A stretch of 33,758 nt of DNA. It comes from Bacteroides sp. (GTDB lineage: Bacteria > Bacteroidota > Bacteroidia > Bacteroidales > Bacteroidaceae). The stretch lies in assembly GCA_021203515.1 (NCBI GenBank), contig JAJQAY010000089.1, positions 1 through 33,758 on the forward strand, given 5' to 3'. Of the stretch, positions 19,164 through 28,464 are shown in pieces. The notes below the pieces were generated by a model. It was not told where the DNA came from and did not search any database. It saw only the letters and a list, made by a program, of their open reading frames with translations. The position numbers and the translations under genes are program-made. Numbering within the stretch: position 1 is the first letter of the stretch; each line of letters begins with the position of its first letter.

Positions 19164-22100
19164 ACTTAGTATATTGTTCAATTTCCGGTTCTGCATCCGA
19201 GTTATCCACATCTTCCCATTCCATCGGCTTGAATTTCTCTTGCAGATACTGGAAGGCTACGAACAGGGCGGGCACAATGAAAATTTGCAATATCATACCG
19301 ATTAACATACCGCCGATGGCGGAGGTACCCAGTGTACGGTTACCGTTGGCTCCTGCACCGGTGGCAAGCATCAACGGGATCAAACCGACAATCATGGCCA
19401 AAGACGTCATCAGGATAGGACGCAAACGGGCAGCGGCACCCAGTACGGCTGCCCATGTAATGCTCACACCCATCTTGCGGCGTTCGAGGGCGAACTCTAC
19501 AATCAGGATGGCGTTCTTTGCCAACAGACCCATCAACATGATTAATGCAATCTGCATGTAGATGTCGTTGGACATGGAGCCCATAATCATCTTCATGATG
19601 GAGATGTTGCCGATGGCGCTCATACCGTTGACAAACAGGAAGCTACCCAACAGACCGAACGGAATGGACAGCAATACGGAAAGCGGCAGTATGTAGCTTT
19701 CGTACTGTGCACTCAGCAGTAAGTAAACGAAGACGAAGCAGAGCACGAAAATCAGACCGGTAGTGCTGCCACTGGTTTCGGACTCTTCACGCGCCATACC
19801 ACCGAGCTCGTAAGCAAAGCCGACAGGCAGATTTTCTTTCGCAACTTCGGAGATGGCAGCCAGTGCCTGACCGGAAGTGTAACCGCTGGCGGGACAACCA
19901 TCACCTTCATAGAGGTATAAAGATTGAAACGGCTGATGATGTCCGGTCCGTACACCTTCTTGATGGAGACGAATTGGGTGATGGGGCCATCTCGTCACCG
20001 TTGCGCACCTTGATGCTCGACAGTGATTCGAGGTTCTTCGTAGCCTCGGGTTCGGCCTGTATCATCACGCGGTACATCTTACCGTAGCTGTTGAAGTTGG
20101 AAGCATACAGACCGCCGAAGTATCCTTGCATGGTGCTGAGGATGTCGCTCGGGCTGAGGCCTGCCTTCTTACAAGCAGCAGCGTCGATGTCCAGCATGTA
20201 TTGCGGGAAGTTCGGATTGAAGGTCGTCTTGGCGGAGTTGATTTCCGGGCGTGCTTCCAAAGCGGCACTATAGTTTTTCACTACGTCGAAGAAGTGGTTC
20301 AGGTCACCACCGGTCTTATCCTGCATGTTCAGCTCGATGTCGCTGGATGCGGAGTAACCCGGGATCATAGGCGGAGCGAAGAACAGTACCTGTGCTTCCT
20401 TGATAATCTTCTGTGCACGCATAAAGAGCGTGATATAAACAATGTTGGAGTTCTGCATCGTGGAGCGTTCTTCCCAGTTCTTCAGCTTGATGATGATAGA
20501 ACCATAGGAAGGTCCCTGACCACCGATGAAGCTATAGCCGGAGATGACGGTACGCGAAGCTACGGCAGGCTCGGCAGCCACCAGGCTGTCTACACGGTGC
20601 AGCACTTCCTGGGCGCGCTCTTGTGATGTGCCCGGAGGCAAGGTTACTACACTCATGATGGTACCCGTATCTTCGTTAGGCACCATACCCGTCGGGGTAA
20701 TCTTCATGAAGAAATCAGCAGAACGATAGAGCCTACTACCAGTCCGAAAGACAACCACTTCTTCTGGATGAAGAAGAGCACACGCTTCTTGTACTTCTGC
20801 AACAGGTTATCGTAAGTGGTATTGAATGCCGTGTGGAAGCGGCTTACGAAGGTTGATTTCTTTTCGCTGTGTTCTTCGTGAGGCTTCAGGAAGATGGCAC
20901 ACAATGCCGGACTCAGCGTCAATGCATTCAAAGCAGAGAAACCGATAGCGATAGCCATCGTCAGACCAAACTGGCGGTAGAACGTACCTGCCGTACCGCC
21001 CATGAAACTCACCGGGATAAACACGGACATCATGACCAGCGTGATGGAAACGATGGCGCCACCCAATTCACTCATGGCGTCGATGGAAGCGGCACGGGCA
21101 GACTTATACCCCTGGTCCAGCTTGGCATGGACGCCCTCGACGACGACTATGGCATCGTCGACCACTATCGCAATGGCAAGCACCATCGCCGAGAGGGTCA
21201 GCAAGTTGATACTGGAACCAATCAGTTTCAACACGAAGAATGTGGCAATCAGGGCCACCGGGATGGCGATGGCCGGAATTAACGTGGAGCGCATATCCTG
21301 CAAGAAGATATATACCACGATAAATACCAGGATAAATGCCTCGATCAATGTCTTCACAACCTCGTGGATAGAGGCGAAGAGGAAGTCATTGGCACTTTGG
21401 GCGATGTTTATCTGCAAGCCCGCAGGCAACTTCTCAGAATAGTCATTCAGCAAGCTTTCGATGTCGCTGATGGTTTGTGTTGCATTGGTACCGGCCATCT
21501 GGAATACGATACAACTGACTGCCTTATGACCGTTTACGGTATTGTTGAAGCTGTAAGTCAGACGTCCTAACTCGATTTCGGCAATGTCCTTCAAGCGGAG
21601 CACTTCGCCGTTCTCCAAAGCCTTGATGACGATGTTCTCGAATTCCTGGGGTTGCTGCAAACGTCCTTTGTAACGGATGGTGTACTGGAATGACTGCTTG
21701 CCGCGTTCACCGAACTGTCCCGGAGCGGCCTCGATGTTCTGTTCTGCCAATACGGCCGCCACATCGTTAGGGATCAGTTTGTATTGCGCCATGATATCGG
21801 GCTTCAGCCAGATACGCATGGAGTAGTCCGTACCGAGCACCATGGCATCACCCACACCGTTGATACGCTTTACTTCGGGGATTACGTTGATGTTGGCGTA
21901 GTTTTCAAGGAGCTCGATGTTGTATTGGTCGGTTTCATCGTAGATGGAGAATGCCATCAACATGGAGGTCTGTCTCTCCTGTGTCGTTACGCCGACTTTG
22001 GTTACCTCGGCAGGCGGCAGACCTTGTGCCATGGAAACGCGGTTCTGTACGTTGACGGCTGCCATGTCCGGGTTGGTGCCCTGCTTGAAGTAAATGGAGA

Positions 22101-22371
22101 TATCACCGGAACCACTGTTGGTGGCGTTGGAGGTCATGTACATCATGTTCTCCACACCGTTGATCTGGTCCTCCAGCGGTGCGATGACGGAGTTCAATAC
22201 CGTTTGGGCGTTGGCACCGGTATAGGTGGCACGTACCGAAACGGTAGGAGGTGCGATGTCCGGATATTGGGTGATAGGCAACGTTGCCAGACCAATAAGA
22301 CCCAGTATCACTATCAGGATGGAGATTACCGTTGATAGTACCGGACGGTTAATAAATCTATCTAATTTCAT
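19162..22371 (-). CDS. RND multidrug efflux pump, inner-membrane subunit (HAE1/AcrB type), frameshifted
   Basis: Proton-driven trimeric pump that exports drugs and other amphiphiles through the periplasm. MKLDRFINRPVLS is the usual opening. The porter loop is intact, TM4 carries the proton-relay pair Asp405-Asp406 (AIVVDDAIVVVE), and the C-terminal half has the TM10 Lys in MGLLAKNAILIVEFA. Three single-base losses split it: the A3 run 20712-20714, the G4 run 19983-19986 (after GDEMAP) and near 19894 (after MKVMV). The middle stretch between the last two reads VYGPDIISRFNLYTSMKV in a third frame. Restoring all three gives 1070 residues, the family length. It lies between the fusion-protein and channel genes. 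Confidence 0.93.
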
Positions 22372-22373
22372 GT

Positions 22374-22450
22374 TATTTAGTGATTAGGGTTTAGTGATTA
22401 GTGATTAGCATCCCACAGGCTTGCTCATCACTAATCACTAAACCGTTAAA
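22374..22450. repeat. Inverted array of TTAGTG heptamers between fusion-protein and pump genes
   Basis: Same design as 19084-19163: direct TTAGTGA/TTAGGGT units (22374-22409), a spacer of about 16 bp, then complementary units (22426-22450) running up to the stop codon of the fusion-protein gene. Confidence 0.7.
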
Positions 22451-22452
22451 CG

Positions 22453-23628
22453 TTAATTAAACGCAGTTTGGATATTGCCTTCTTTCTGGTCTTGCAAAGC
22501 TTTCTGATATTCCGCTTCTTTCTCGGCAGGAGTGATGGGGCTGATGGTTTGTCCGTCTTTCAGGTTCTGTACACCTTCGATTACAATCTGGTCGCCTGCT
22601 TTCAGACCGCTTGTCACGTAGTAATATTTGCCGTCATCCAGTTTGAATACTTTCACTTCGGTATTCTTCAGGGTGTTGTCGGATTGCAGGACGAATACGA
22701 ACTTCTTGTCCTGTACCTCTGTAGTGGCCGACTGCGGTATCATGATGACATTCTCCATCGGGTTGGGGAATACTACTTTACCTGTGCTTCCGCTACGCAA
22801 CACATTATGATTGTTGGGAAAGAGAGCACGCATCGTCACCGAACCGGTTGTCTGGTCTATCACACCGCTGATGGTTTCTACGCGTCCGCTGTCAGCATAC
22901 ATTGTGCCGTCGATAAGTTCCAGTTGTACATCGGGCATCTTTTCCAAAATTTCTTTGATGCTGCCGCCTTCGCGGATCTGAGACAACAATTGTCTTTCGG
23001 TCATGGAGAAGCAAGCATACATTTCGGAAATATCGGCAACCGTAGTCAGCGGAGTAGCCGTAGAAGGACTTACCAAGCTACCTACACGGTAGGGGATAGT
23101 ACCTACGACACCGTCGCTGGGACTGGTTACGCTGGTATAGGACAGGTTGTTCTTGGCATTTACCAGTTGTGCCTCTGCCTGTGCCAGTTGCGCTTTTGTC
23201 TGCGCCAACTGGTTTTCGGCCATCTGCAAGTCGAAGTCGCTGATAATGTTTTTCTGGTTCAGTGTACGTTTGTTGTTTACGGTCAGTTCCTGCGTGTTTA
23301 CGGCAGCCTTGGCTGTTTCAACGGCAGCTTTGGCGGAGTTTACGGCAGCCTGATACTGTACGGGGTCGATGCTGAACAATACTTGCCCCTTGCGTACTAC
23401 AGAACCTTCGTCTACGTGCAACTTGGTGATGAAACCGCTTACCATCGGACGGATTTCTACATCTTGTTTACCTTTAATAGTAGCCGGATAGCTGTTTGTC
23501 AAGTTAGCAGTGGTAGTTTCTACTGCAATCACTGCAAATTCGGGAGCTTTGCCCGTGTTCTTGCTGTCTTGTCCACAACTGCTGAGCAGCGCAAGGCAAC
23601 ATGCTAATAATGCTAATTTACTCTTCAC
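22453..23628 (-). CDS. RND efflux membrane fusion protein (AcrA/MexA type)
   Basis: Periplasmic adaptor joining the RND pump to the outer-membrane channel. Lipobox LLSSC (Cys18). Domain order: barrel-sandwich (lipoyl) first half VEIRPMVSGFITKLHVDEGSVVRKGQVLF; a long alpha hairpin (about 85-150) rich in AKAAVETAKAAVN and QLAQTKAQLAQAEAQL; lipoyl second half SPSDGVVGTIPYRVGSLV; then beta-barrel and membrane-proximal domains (PQSATTEVQDKKFVFV). Intact, 391 residues, first gene of the operon. Its leader carries a promoter box and an 11-bp inverted repeat at the predicted start of transcription. Confidence 0.93.
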   Translation of the reverse strand: MKSKLALLACCLALLSSCGQDSKNTGKAPEFAVIAVETTTANLTNSYPATIKGKQDVEIRPMVSGFITKLHVDEGSVVRKGQVLFSIDPVQYQAAVNSAKAAVETAKAAVNTQELTVNNKRTLNQKNIISDFDLQMAENQLAQTKAQLAQAEAQLVNAKNNLSYTSVTSPSDGVVGTIPYRVGSLVSPSTATPLTTVADISEMYACFSMTERQLLSQIREGGSIKEILEKMPDVQLELIDGTMYADSGRVETISGVIDQTTGSVTMRALFPNNHNVLRSGSTGKVVFPNPMENVIMIPQSATTEVQDKKFVFVLQSDNTLKNTEVKVFKLDDGKYYYVTSGLKAGDQIVIEGVQNLKDGQTISPITPAEKEAEYQKALQDQKEGNIQTAFN

Positions 23629-23708
23629 ACTCTTTTTATTCTCTGTATAATTTTATTCTAGTTACTCTGAAGGAATGTGTGTAAATCGTGGTAGAAAAAG
23701 GTTTGTAT

Positions 23709-23751
23709 GCGAAAACTAAGAAACTCCTTTTAGTTTTCGCTCGCAAAATTA
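23709..23751 (-). promoter_or_regulatory. Promoter box and adjoining inverted repeat (possible operator) of the efflux operon
   Basis: The minus strand reads TAATTTTG (23744-23751), matching TAnnTTTG. Directly downstream are 11-bp perfect arms GCGAAAACTAA (23709-23719 and 23730-23740) around a 10-base loop, covering the expected start site. This is a good place for a repressor of the TetR/MarR kind, or for an RNA hairpin at the 5' end. No -33 TTTG is seen. Confidence 0.55.
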
Positions 23752-23876
23752 TCCTTTTATATGTATATAAGTTCTTAATATCCTAGTTTTTAACTATGTT
23801 TTATATATGGTTATAGGTAAAAGGTGGTTTTTGATTAAAATACTGTAAAGCATACTGCTAATTACCGGATAACTTT

Positions 23877-23884
23877 TATTTTTG
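23877..23884 (+). promoter_or_regulatory. Possible -7 box immediately before the Ig-like gene
   Basis: TATTTTTG matches TAnnTTTG but ends only 4 bp before the ATG at 23889, so the transcript would be nearly leaderless. There is no later in-frame ATG before the lipobox. A chance match is possible. Confidence 0.35.
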
Positions 23885-23888
23885 CACC

Positions 23889-25845
23889 ATGTTAGATTAT
23901 AAACAACATAATAGGAGGAAGCCGCTTTTCCGTCGGTTAACGGGAGCTGCCGCAATTGTGGCCGTTCTCTATTCTTGTGCCAGTGTAGGACGCTTGGAGG
24001 GTGGTTCGATTGACGAAGAGCCGCCCCGTTTTGTCACAAGTTCTCCATTGCCGGGTGCACTTCATAACAATAAGAAAAGAATATCAATAGAATTTGACGA
24101 GTATATCAAGCTGGAGAAGGCCAATGAGAAGGTGGTTATCTCGCCTCCCCAGGTGCAACAGCCCGAGATAAAGGCGAGTGGCAAGAGAGTGATTATCAAC
24201 CTGCAAGATACACTGAAAGCAAATACTACTTATACGGTGGATTTTGGAGATGCCATCCAGGATAATAATGAGGGAAATGCGTTGTCGAGTTTTACGTACA
24301 CATTTTCTACCGGCGACCGGCTCGACTCGATGGCTATTGCCGGAACCTTGCTCGATGCTTCCAATCTGGAACCGGTGAAAGGTATGCTGGTGGGTTTGCA
24401 CGCCAATCTGGCGGATACGACCTTCACCACACTTCCTTTCGACCGCGTAGGAAGAACCGACAGCCGCGGACAATTCTCCATTCGTGGAGTAGCTCCCGGG
24501 AAATACCGTATTTATGCTTTGCAGGATGCCGACCAGAACTTTATGTTTTCGCAACCTACGGAAGCCATTGCTTTCAACGACTCTATCATCATTCCTTCGA
24601 TGGAGGAACGGGTGCGGCAGGATACCTCCTGGGTAGACTCCCTGACTGTGGATACGATTGTAGAGCGGAAATACACTTATTTTCTGCCGGACGACGTGTT
24701 GCTGCGTAGCTTCAAGGAGAAAACCTCTTCGCAACGCCTTATGAAAACCGAACGCCTGACACCGCAGAAGTTCTCTTTCTACTTTACGGCACCTGCAGAC
24801 AGCCTGCCTTTGCTCAAGGGGCTGAACTTTGATGAGCAGGATGCTTTTATCGTCGAGCAGACCACGGGGCGGAACGATACCATTCATTATTGGATAAAGG
24901 ACTCTTTGCTCTATCAACAGGATACGTTGAAGATGAACCTGACTTATCTATATACGGATACCCTGAAACAACTTGTTCCCCGTACGGATACACTGAAGCT
25001 AGTGTCGAAAATCGGCTATAAGAAGTTGAAAGAAAGGGAAAAGGAGGAAAAAGAAAAAGCGGACAAGAAGAAAAAGAAGAAGGATGAAGAGGAACCGGAA
25101 CCTACTACTTTCTTGCAGATGGATGTGTATGCACCCTCTGCGATGGATGTGTACGACTACATCACATTAACCTTTACGGAACCGATAGCCAGTATAAATG
25201 ACACAGCGTTGCATATGCGACAAAAGGTAGACTCCTTATGGGAAGATGTGCCGTTTGACTTTGCACAAGACTCGCTGGATTTGAAACGGTATAATGTGTA
25301 TGCGGACTGGAAATTCGGAGAAAGCTATGAGTTTGAAGTAGATTCAATGGCTTTTCATGGCCTGTATGGCTTGTTTACCGATAAGGTGAAAAAGGAATTT
25401 AAGGTGAAGAAGCCGGAAGAATACGGACAGATATTTTTCAATGTCACGGGGGCGGACTCCCTGGCATTCGTAGAACTGCTGGATGCCCAGGATAAGGTGG
25501 TAAGAACCGTTCCTGTGGTAGAGGGGAAAGCAGACTTCTATTATCTGAACCCGGGCAAGTACGGAGCTCGGCTCATAAACGACACAAACGGGAATGGAAT
25601 ATGGGATACAGGCGATTATGCAACTAAACGACAGCCGGAAATGGTTTATTATTATCCGCAGGTATTGGAATTCAAGGCTAATTTTGATTTAATCCAAGAC
25701 TGGGATGTGACGGCAAAGCCGTTGGATAAGCAAAAGCCGGAAGAACTAAAAAAAACAAAAACCAGATGAAGACAAGAAAAAGAATAACCGGAATAGCCGC
25801 AACAATAACAGCAGCGGCAATAGTGGCCGGGGACGTAGTTATTAA
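23889..25845 (+). CDS. Ig-like domain lipoprotein (SbsA-type Ig, Bacteroidota conserved), frameshifted near the 3' end
   Basis: Conserved surface or periplasmic lipoprotein of unknown role. Lipobox LYSC (Cys30). An SbsA-type Ig domain (PPRFVTSSPLPGALHNNKKRISIEFDEYI) is followed by a carboxypeptidase-regulatory-like beta domain (IAGTLLDASNLEPVKGMLV...GKYRIYALQD). A Lys/Glu-rich linker lies near 25020-25110, and a last domain contains LNPGKYGARLINDTNGNGIWDTG. As read, the frame ends at 25769. Removing one A from the A-runs at 25748-25761 continues it as KKQKPDEDKKKNN into an Asn/Ser/Gly/Arg-rich tail ending at TAA 25843-25845, 651 residues in all. That low-complexity tail fits the preceding KQKPEEL repeat and is probably the true end. 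Confidence 0.8.
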
Positions 25846-26680
25846 GCAGAAGAGACTGTTTGCCATCTGCTTGTTGGCAGGGATTTTAAGCATGGGCAGC
25901 ATTATGCCCGCCCAGGCCCAGTGTGAAGCGCAGAACGAAGCATTCCAGTCCGGCGAACATGTCATATACGACTTATATTTCAACTGGAAGTTTATCTGGA
26001 AGAAAGTGGGGTTGGCAAGTCTGACAACGAATGCCACGACCTACCATTCCAAACCTGCCTACCGTTTCAATCTGCTCTCCGTGGGCAGTAAGAAAACCGA
26101 TTTCTTTTTTAAAATGCGTGATACGCTCGCCTGCTATGTGAGCGACAGGCTCGAACCGCTTTATTTCCGTAAGGCAGCGGCCGAAGGCGACCGTTATACG
26201 GTAGACGAGGCGTGGTTTTCATATCAGGACGGCATGTCTTATGTAAAGCAGAAACGCACGTGGCATAATCCCGTCCGCGAACCGCAAGAAATGGAGTATA
26301 ACGACAGTCGTTGCATCTTCGACATGCTGAGTATCCTGGCACAGGCACGTTCCTACAATGCGGATGATTACAAAATAGGTGAAAAGATACTTTTCCCCAT
26401 GGCGACAGGACGCAGGGTGGAAGAGCAGACCCTTATCTATCGTGGCAAGCAGAATGTGGAAGCCAATAACGACACGACTTACCGCTGTCTGGTATTCTCC
26501 TTTGTGGAATATAAGAAGGGGAAGGAAAAAGAGGTCATCACCTTCTTTGTTTCCGATGACAAAAATCACCTTCCCATACGTCTGGATATGTATCTGAATT
26601 TCGGTTCGGCAAAAGCGTTCTTTAAGAGCGTGAAAGGTAATCGTTATCCGATGACTTCCGTTGTAACTAAATCCAAGTAA
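25823..26680 (+). CDS. DUF3108 domain protein, exported
   Basis: DUF3108 proteins are periplasmic or outer-membrane-associated beta proteins of unknown function. Visible elements: GEHVIYDLYFNWKFIWKKVGLASL at the start of the domain, DTLACYVSDRLEPLYFRKAAAEG, RCIFDMLSILAQAR, and IRLDMYLNFGSAKAFFKSVKG at the end. A signal peptide lies at KQKRLFAICLLAG...PAQAQ. The ATG at 25766 (4-bp overlap with the gene before it as read) would put about 30 odd residues before that signal, and that stretch is really the other gene's tail in another frame. The GTG at 25823 is a better start but not certain; an ATT at 25841 would give MKQKRLF. Co-transcribed with the Ig-like gene; converges on the thioesterase with a 6-bp gap. 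Confidence 0.75.
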   Translation: MAGDVVIKQKRLFAICLLAGILSMGSIMPAQAQCEAQNEAFQSGEHVIYDLYFNWKFIWKKVGLASLTTNATTYHSKPAYRFNLLSVGSKKTDFFFKMRDTLACYVSDRLEPLYFRKAAAEGDRYTVDEAWFSYQDGMSYVKQKRTWHNPVREPQEMEYNDSRCIFDMLSILAQARSYNADDYKIGEKILFPMATGRRVEEQTLIYRGKQNVEANNDTTYRCLVFSFVEYKKGKEKEVITFFVSDDKNHLPIRLDMYLNFGSAKAFFKSVKGNRYPMTSVVTKSK

Positions 26681-26686
26681 AGACTG

Positions 26687-27091
26687 TTACAATGTAAATG
26701 GTAACGTGTCTCCTTTTCTGAATACGCTGGACTCGAACGTTGCAATCAAATCCCCCTTCTGGTTGGTGATGTCAATCTGATAATATCCGGTGGTCCGTCC
26801 GATATAGCGTTCGCAGGCCTCGGCGTATAAGGTATCGCCCGGGCCGCTGCTGCGCAGGAACGTGATATTGGAAGAAAGCGACAATGCCAAAGTTCCGTGC
26901 GAATTGGCTGCCGCCGCCAATGCAAGGTCGGCAAGGGTGAAAAGCGCTCCGCCCTGCGTGCGATGTCCGGCATTGAGATGTTCTTCCGTGATGGCAAGGG
27001 ATGCCTTGCTATATCCTTCTTTTACTTCCAAAAGCACTACGCCGACTCTACCGGCAAAATGGTCTTTCTTAAAAAACTCCTGTGGGGTCAT
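26687..27091 (-). CDS. PaaI-type hotdog thioesterase
   Basis: Single-domain hotdog acyl-CoA thioesterase of the PaaI/YdiI group; cytoplasmic; substrate unknown. Key elements: a central helix with LNAGHRTQGGALFTLADLALAAAAN (the H-x-x-x-x-G-G hotdog core), then LSSNITFLRS and YQIDITNQKGDLIATFESSVF. I start at ATG 27091 (MTPQEFFKKDHF, 134 residues). The frame also opens at TTG 27139, but the ATG is nearer the usual length and leaves a leader of about 55 nt after the TACATTTG box. It converges on the DUF3108 gene. Confidence 0.85.
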   Translation of the reverse strand: MTPQEFFKKDHFAGRVGVVLLEVKEGYSKASLAITEEHLNAGHRTQGGALFTLADLALAAAANSHGTLALSLSSNITFLRSSGPGDTLYAEACERYIGRTTGYYQIDITNQKGDLIATFESSVFRKGDTLPFTL

Positions 27092-27152
27092 ATTCTCTAT
27101 TTTGTGGTTAATAATTCGGCTGTTATCGTTTGAAAACAACTCTCTTTGGACG

Positions 27153-27160
27153 CAAATGTA
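27153..27160 (-). promoter_or_regulatory. -7 promoter box of the thioesterase gene
   Basis: The minus strand reads TACATTTG, matching TAnnTTTG. No -33 TTTG is seen. Confidence 0.45.
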
Positions 27161-27215
27161 ACAATTTTAGCTATTAATTGGATAATTTAGGTGGGTGATT
27201 TCCGTCGAACCGCCC

Positions 27216-27223
27216 TACATTTG
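27216..27223 (+). promoter_or_regulatory. -7 promoter box of the GH88-sulfatase operon
   Basis: TACATTTG matches TAnnTTTG, 42 bp before the GH88 ATG at 27266. It supports that ATG over the upstream opening of the frame at 27191, which would precede the promoter. No -33 TTTG is present. Confidence 0.55.
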
Positions 27224-27265
27224 CCTACGAAAATTCGTAAAACATTAATTAATAAATCCTTTATT

Positions 27266-28464
27266 ATGAAAACAGCTCTTACTTCGTTGGGTATTTCCCT
27301 CCTTGTTTTGGCAGGTTGCGCAGGACAAAAGAAAACCGAAAGCAACTTTATTCAGGAAAATATTGATAATGCGGTGGCACAGCACACTATCCAGACGGAC
27401 ATTATCGAGAAATCAGGCAAAATTCTTAATCCGCGTACTATCAATGACGACGGCAGCATCCGCTACGTACCCATCGATGACTGGTGTTCCGGTTTCTTCC
27501 CCGGCAATATCTGGTACACGTATGAGCTGACCGGTGACAAGAAATGGTTGCCGTTGGCAGAGAAATATACCGAAGCATTGGACTCTGTGCAGTATCTGAC
27601 CTGGCATCATGACGTAGGTTTCATGATTGGTTCCAGCTACTTGAACGGATATCGCTTTGCTCATAAGGAAAACTACAAGCCGGTCATCATCCAGACGGCA
27701 AAATCATTGTCTACCCGTTTCCGCCCGGGTACCGGTGTCATCCAGTCATGGGATGCGGACAAAGGCTGGCTGGGTAAACGTGGCTGGAAGTGCCCGGTTG
27801 TCATCGACAATATGATGAACCTCGAACTGCTGTTCGAAGCTACCCGGCTTTCGGGTGGCTCTACTTTCTATAATATAGCAAAGAAGCATGCCGATACTAC
27901 GATGGCAAACCATTTCCGTGCCGACAACAGCTGCTACCACGTGATAGATTACGACCCCGAAACCGGTGCGGTTCGCGGCAAACAGACAGCACAGGGATAT
28001 GCCGACGAGTCTGCATGGGCTCGCGGACAGGCTTGGGCTTTGTACGGTTATACGATGTGTTATCGCTATACGCACGATGCCAAGTATCTGGAACAAGCAG
28101 AAAAGATTTATAACTTCATCTTCAACAATAAGAACCTTCCGGAAGACTTGGTTCCCTACTGGGATTATGATGCTCCCAACATTCCGAATGAACCGCGCGA
28201 TGCTTCATCGGCAGCTTGCACCGCATCTGCTCTTTACGAGTTGGCACTTATATCCCCAACAAGGGTTATAAAGAAACGGCAGACCGGATTATGACAAGCC
28301 TGGCTTCTCCCGCTTATCGTGCCGAGGTAGGTACAAACGGCAACTTCATCCTGATGCACTCCGTAGGCAGTATTCCTCATGGCGCGGAAATCGACGTGCC
28401 TTTGAGCTATGCCGATTATTACTTCCTGGAAGGCTTAATGCGTAAAAGAGACTTGGAGAAATGA
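27266..28464 (+). CDS. GH88 unsaturated glucuronyl hydrolase, frameshifted
   Basis: Hydrolyses the delta-4,5-unsaturated uronic acid from disaccharides left by chondroitin/hyaluronan lyases. Lipobox LAGC (Cys18), so periplasmic. GH88 (alpha/alpha)6 barrel signatures: DDWCSGFFPGNIWY; HHDVGFM with Asp116; VVIDNMMNLELLFEA with the catalytic Asp181; DESAWARGQAWALYGY; YWDYDAPNIPNEPRDASSAA. One base is missing at the GG of 28243-28244 (true reading LYELGTYIPNKGYKE). Corrected length 399 residues, standard. The stop overlaps the next ATG by 4 bp, so the sulfatase is coupled to it. Resembles BT3348 of the B. thetaiotaomicron chondroitin PUL, from memory. Confidence 0.92.

Noticed and set aside
22468..23607. 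A 379-codon plus-strand frame opposite the membrane fusion protein
   Set aside because: Cys/Tyr/His-rich translation without motifs, fully inside a well-recognised gene.
24084..24917. A 277-codon minus-strand frame opposite the Ig-like gene
   Set aside because: No motifs or promoter, and covered by a recognisable gene on the other strand.
25020..25110. The A/G-rich tract as an assembly artefact or simple repeat
   Set aside because: It stays in frame and encodes a Lys/Glu-rich linker of a kind common in this lipoprotein family.
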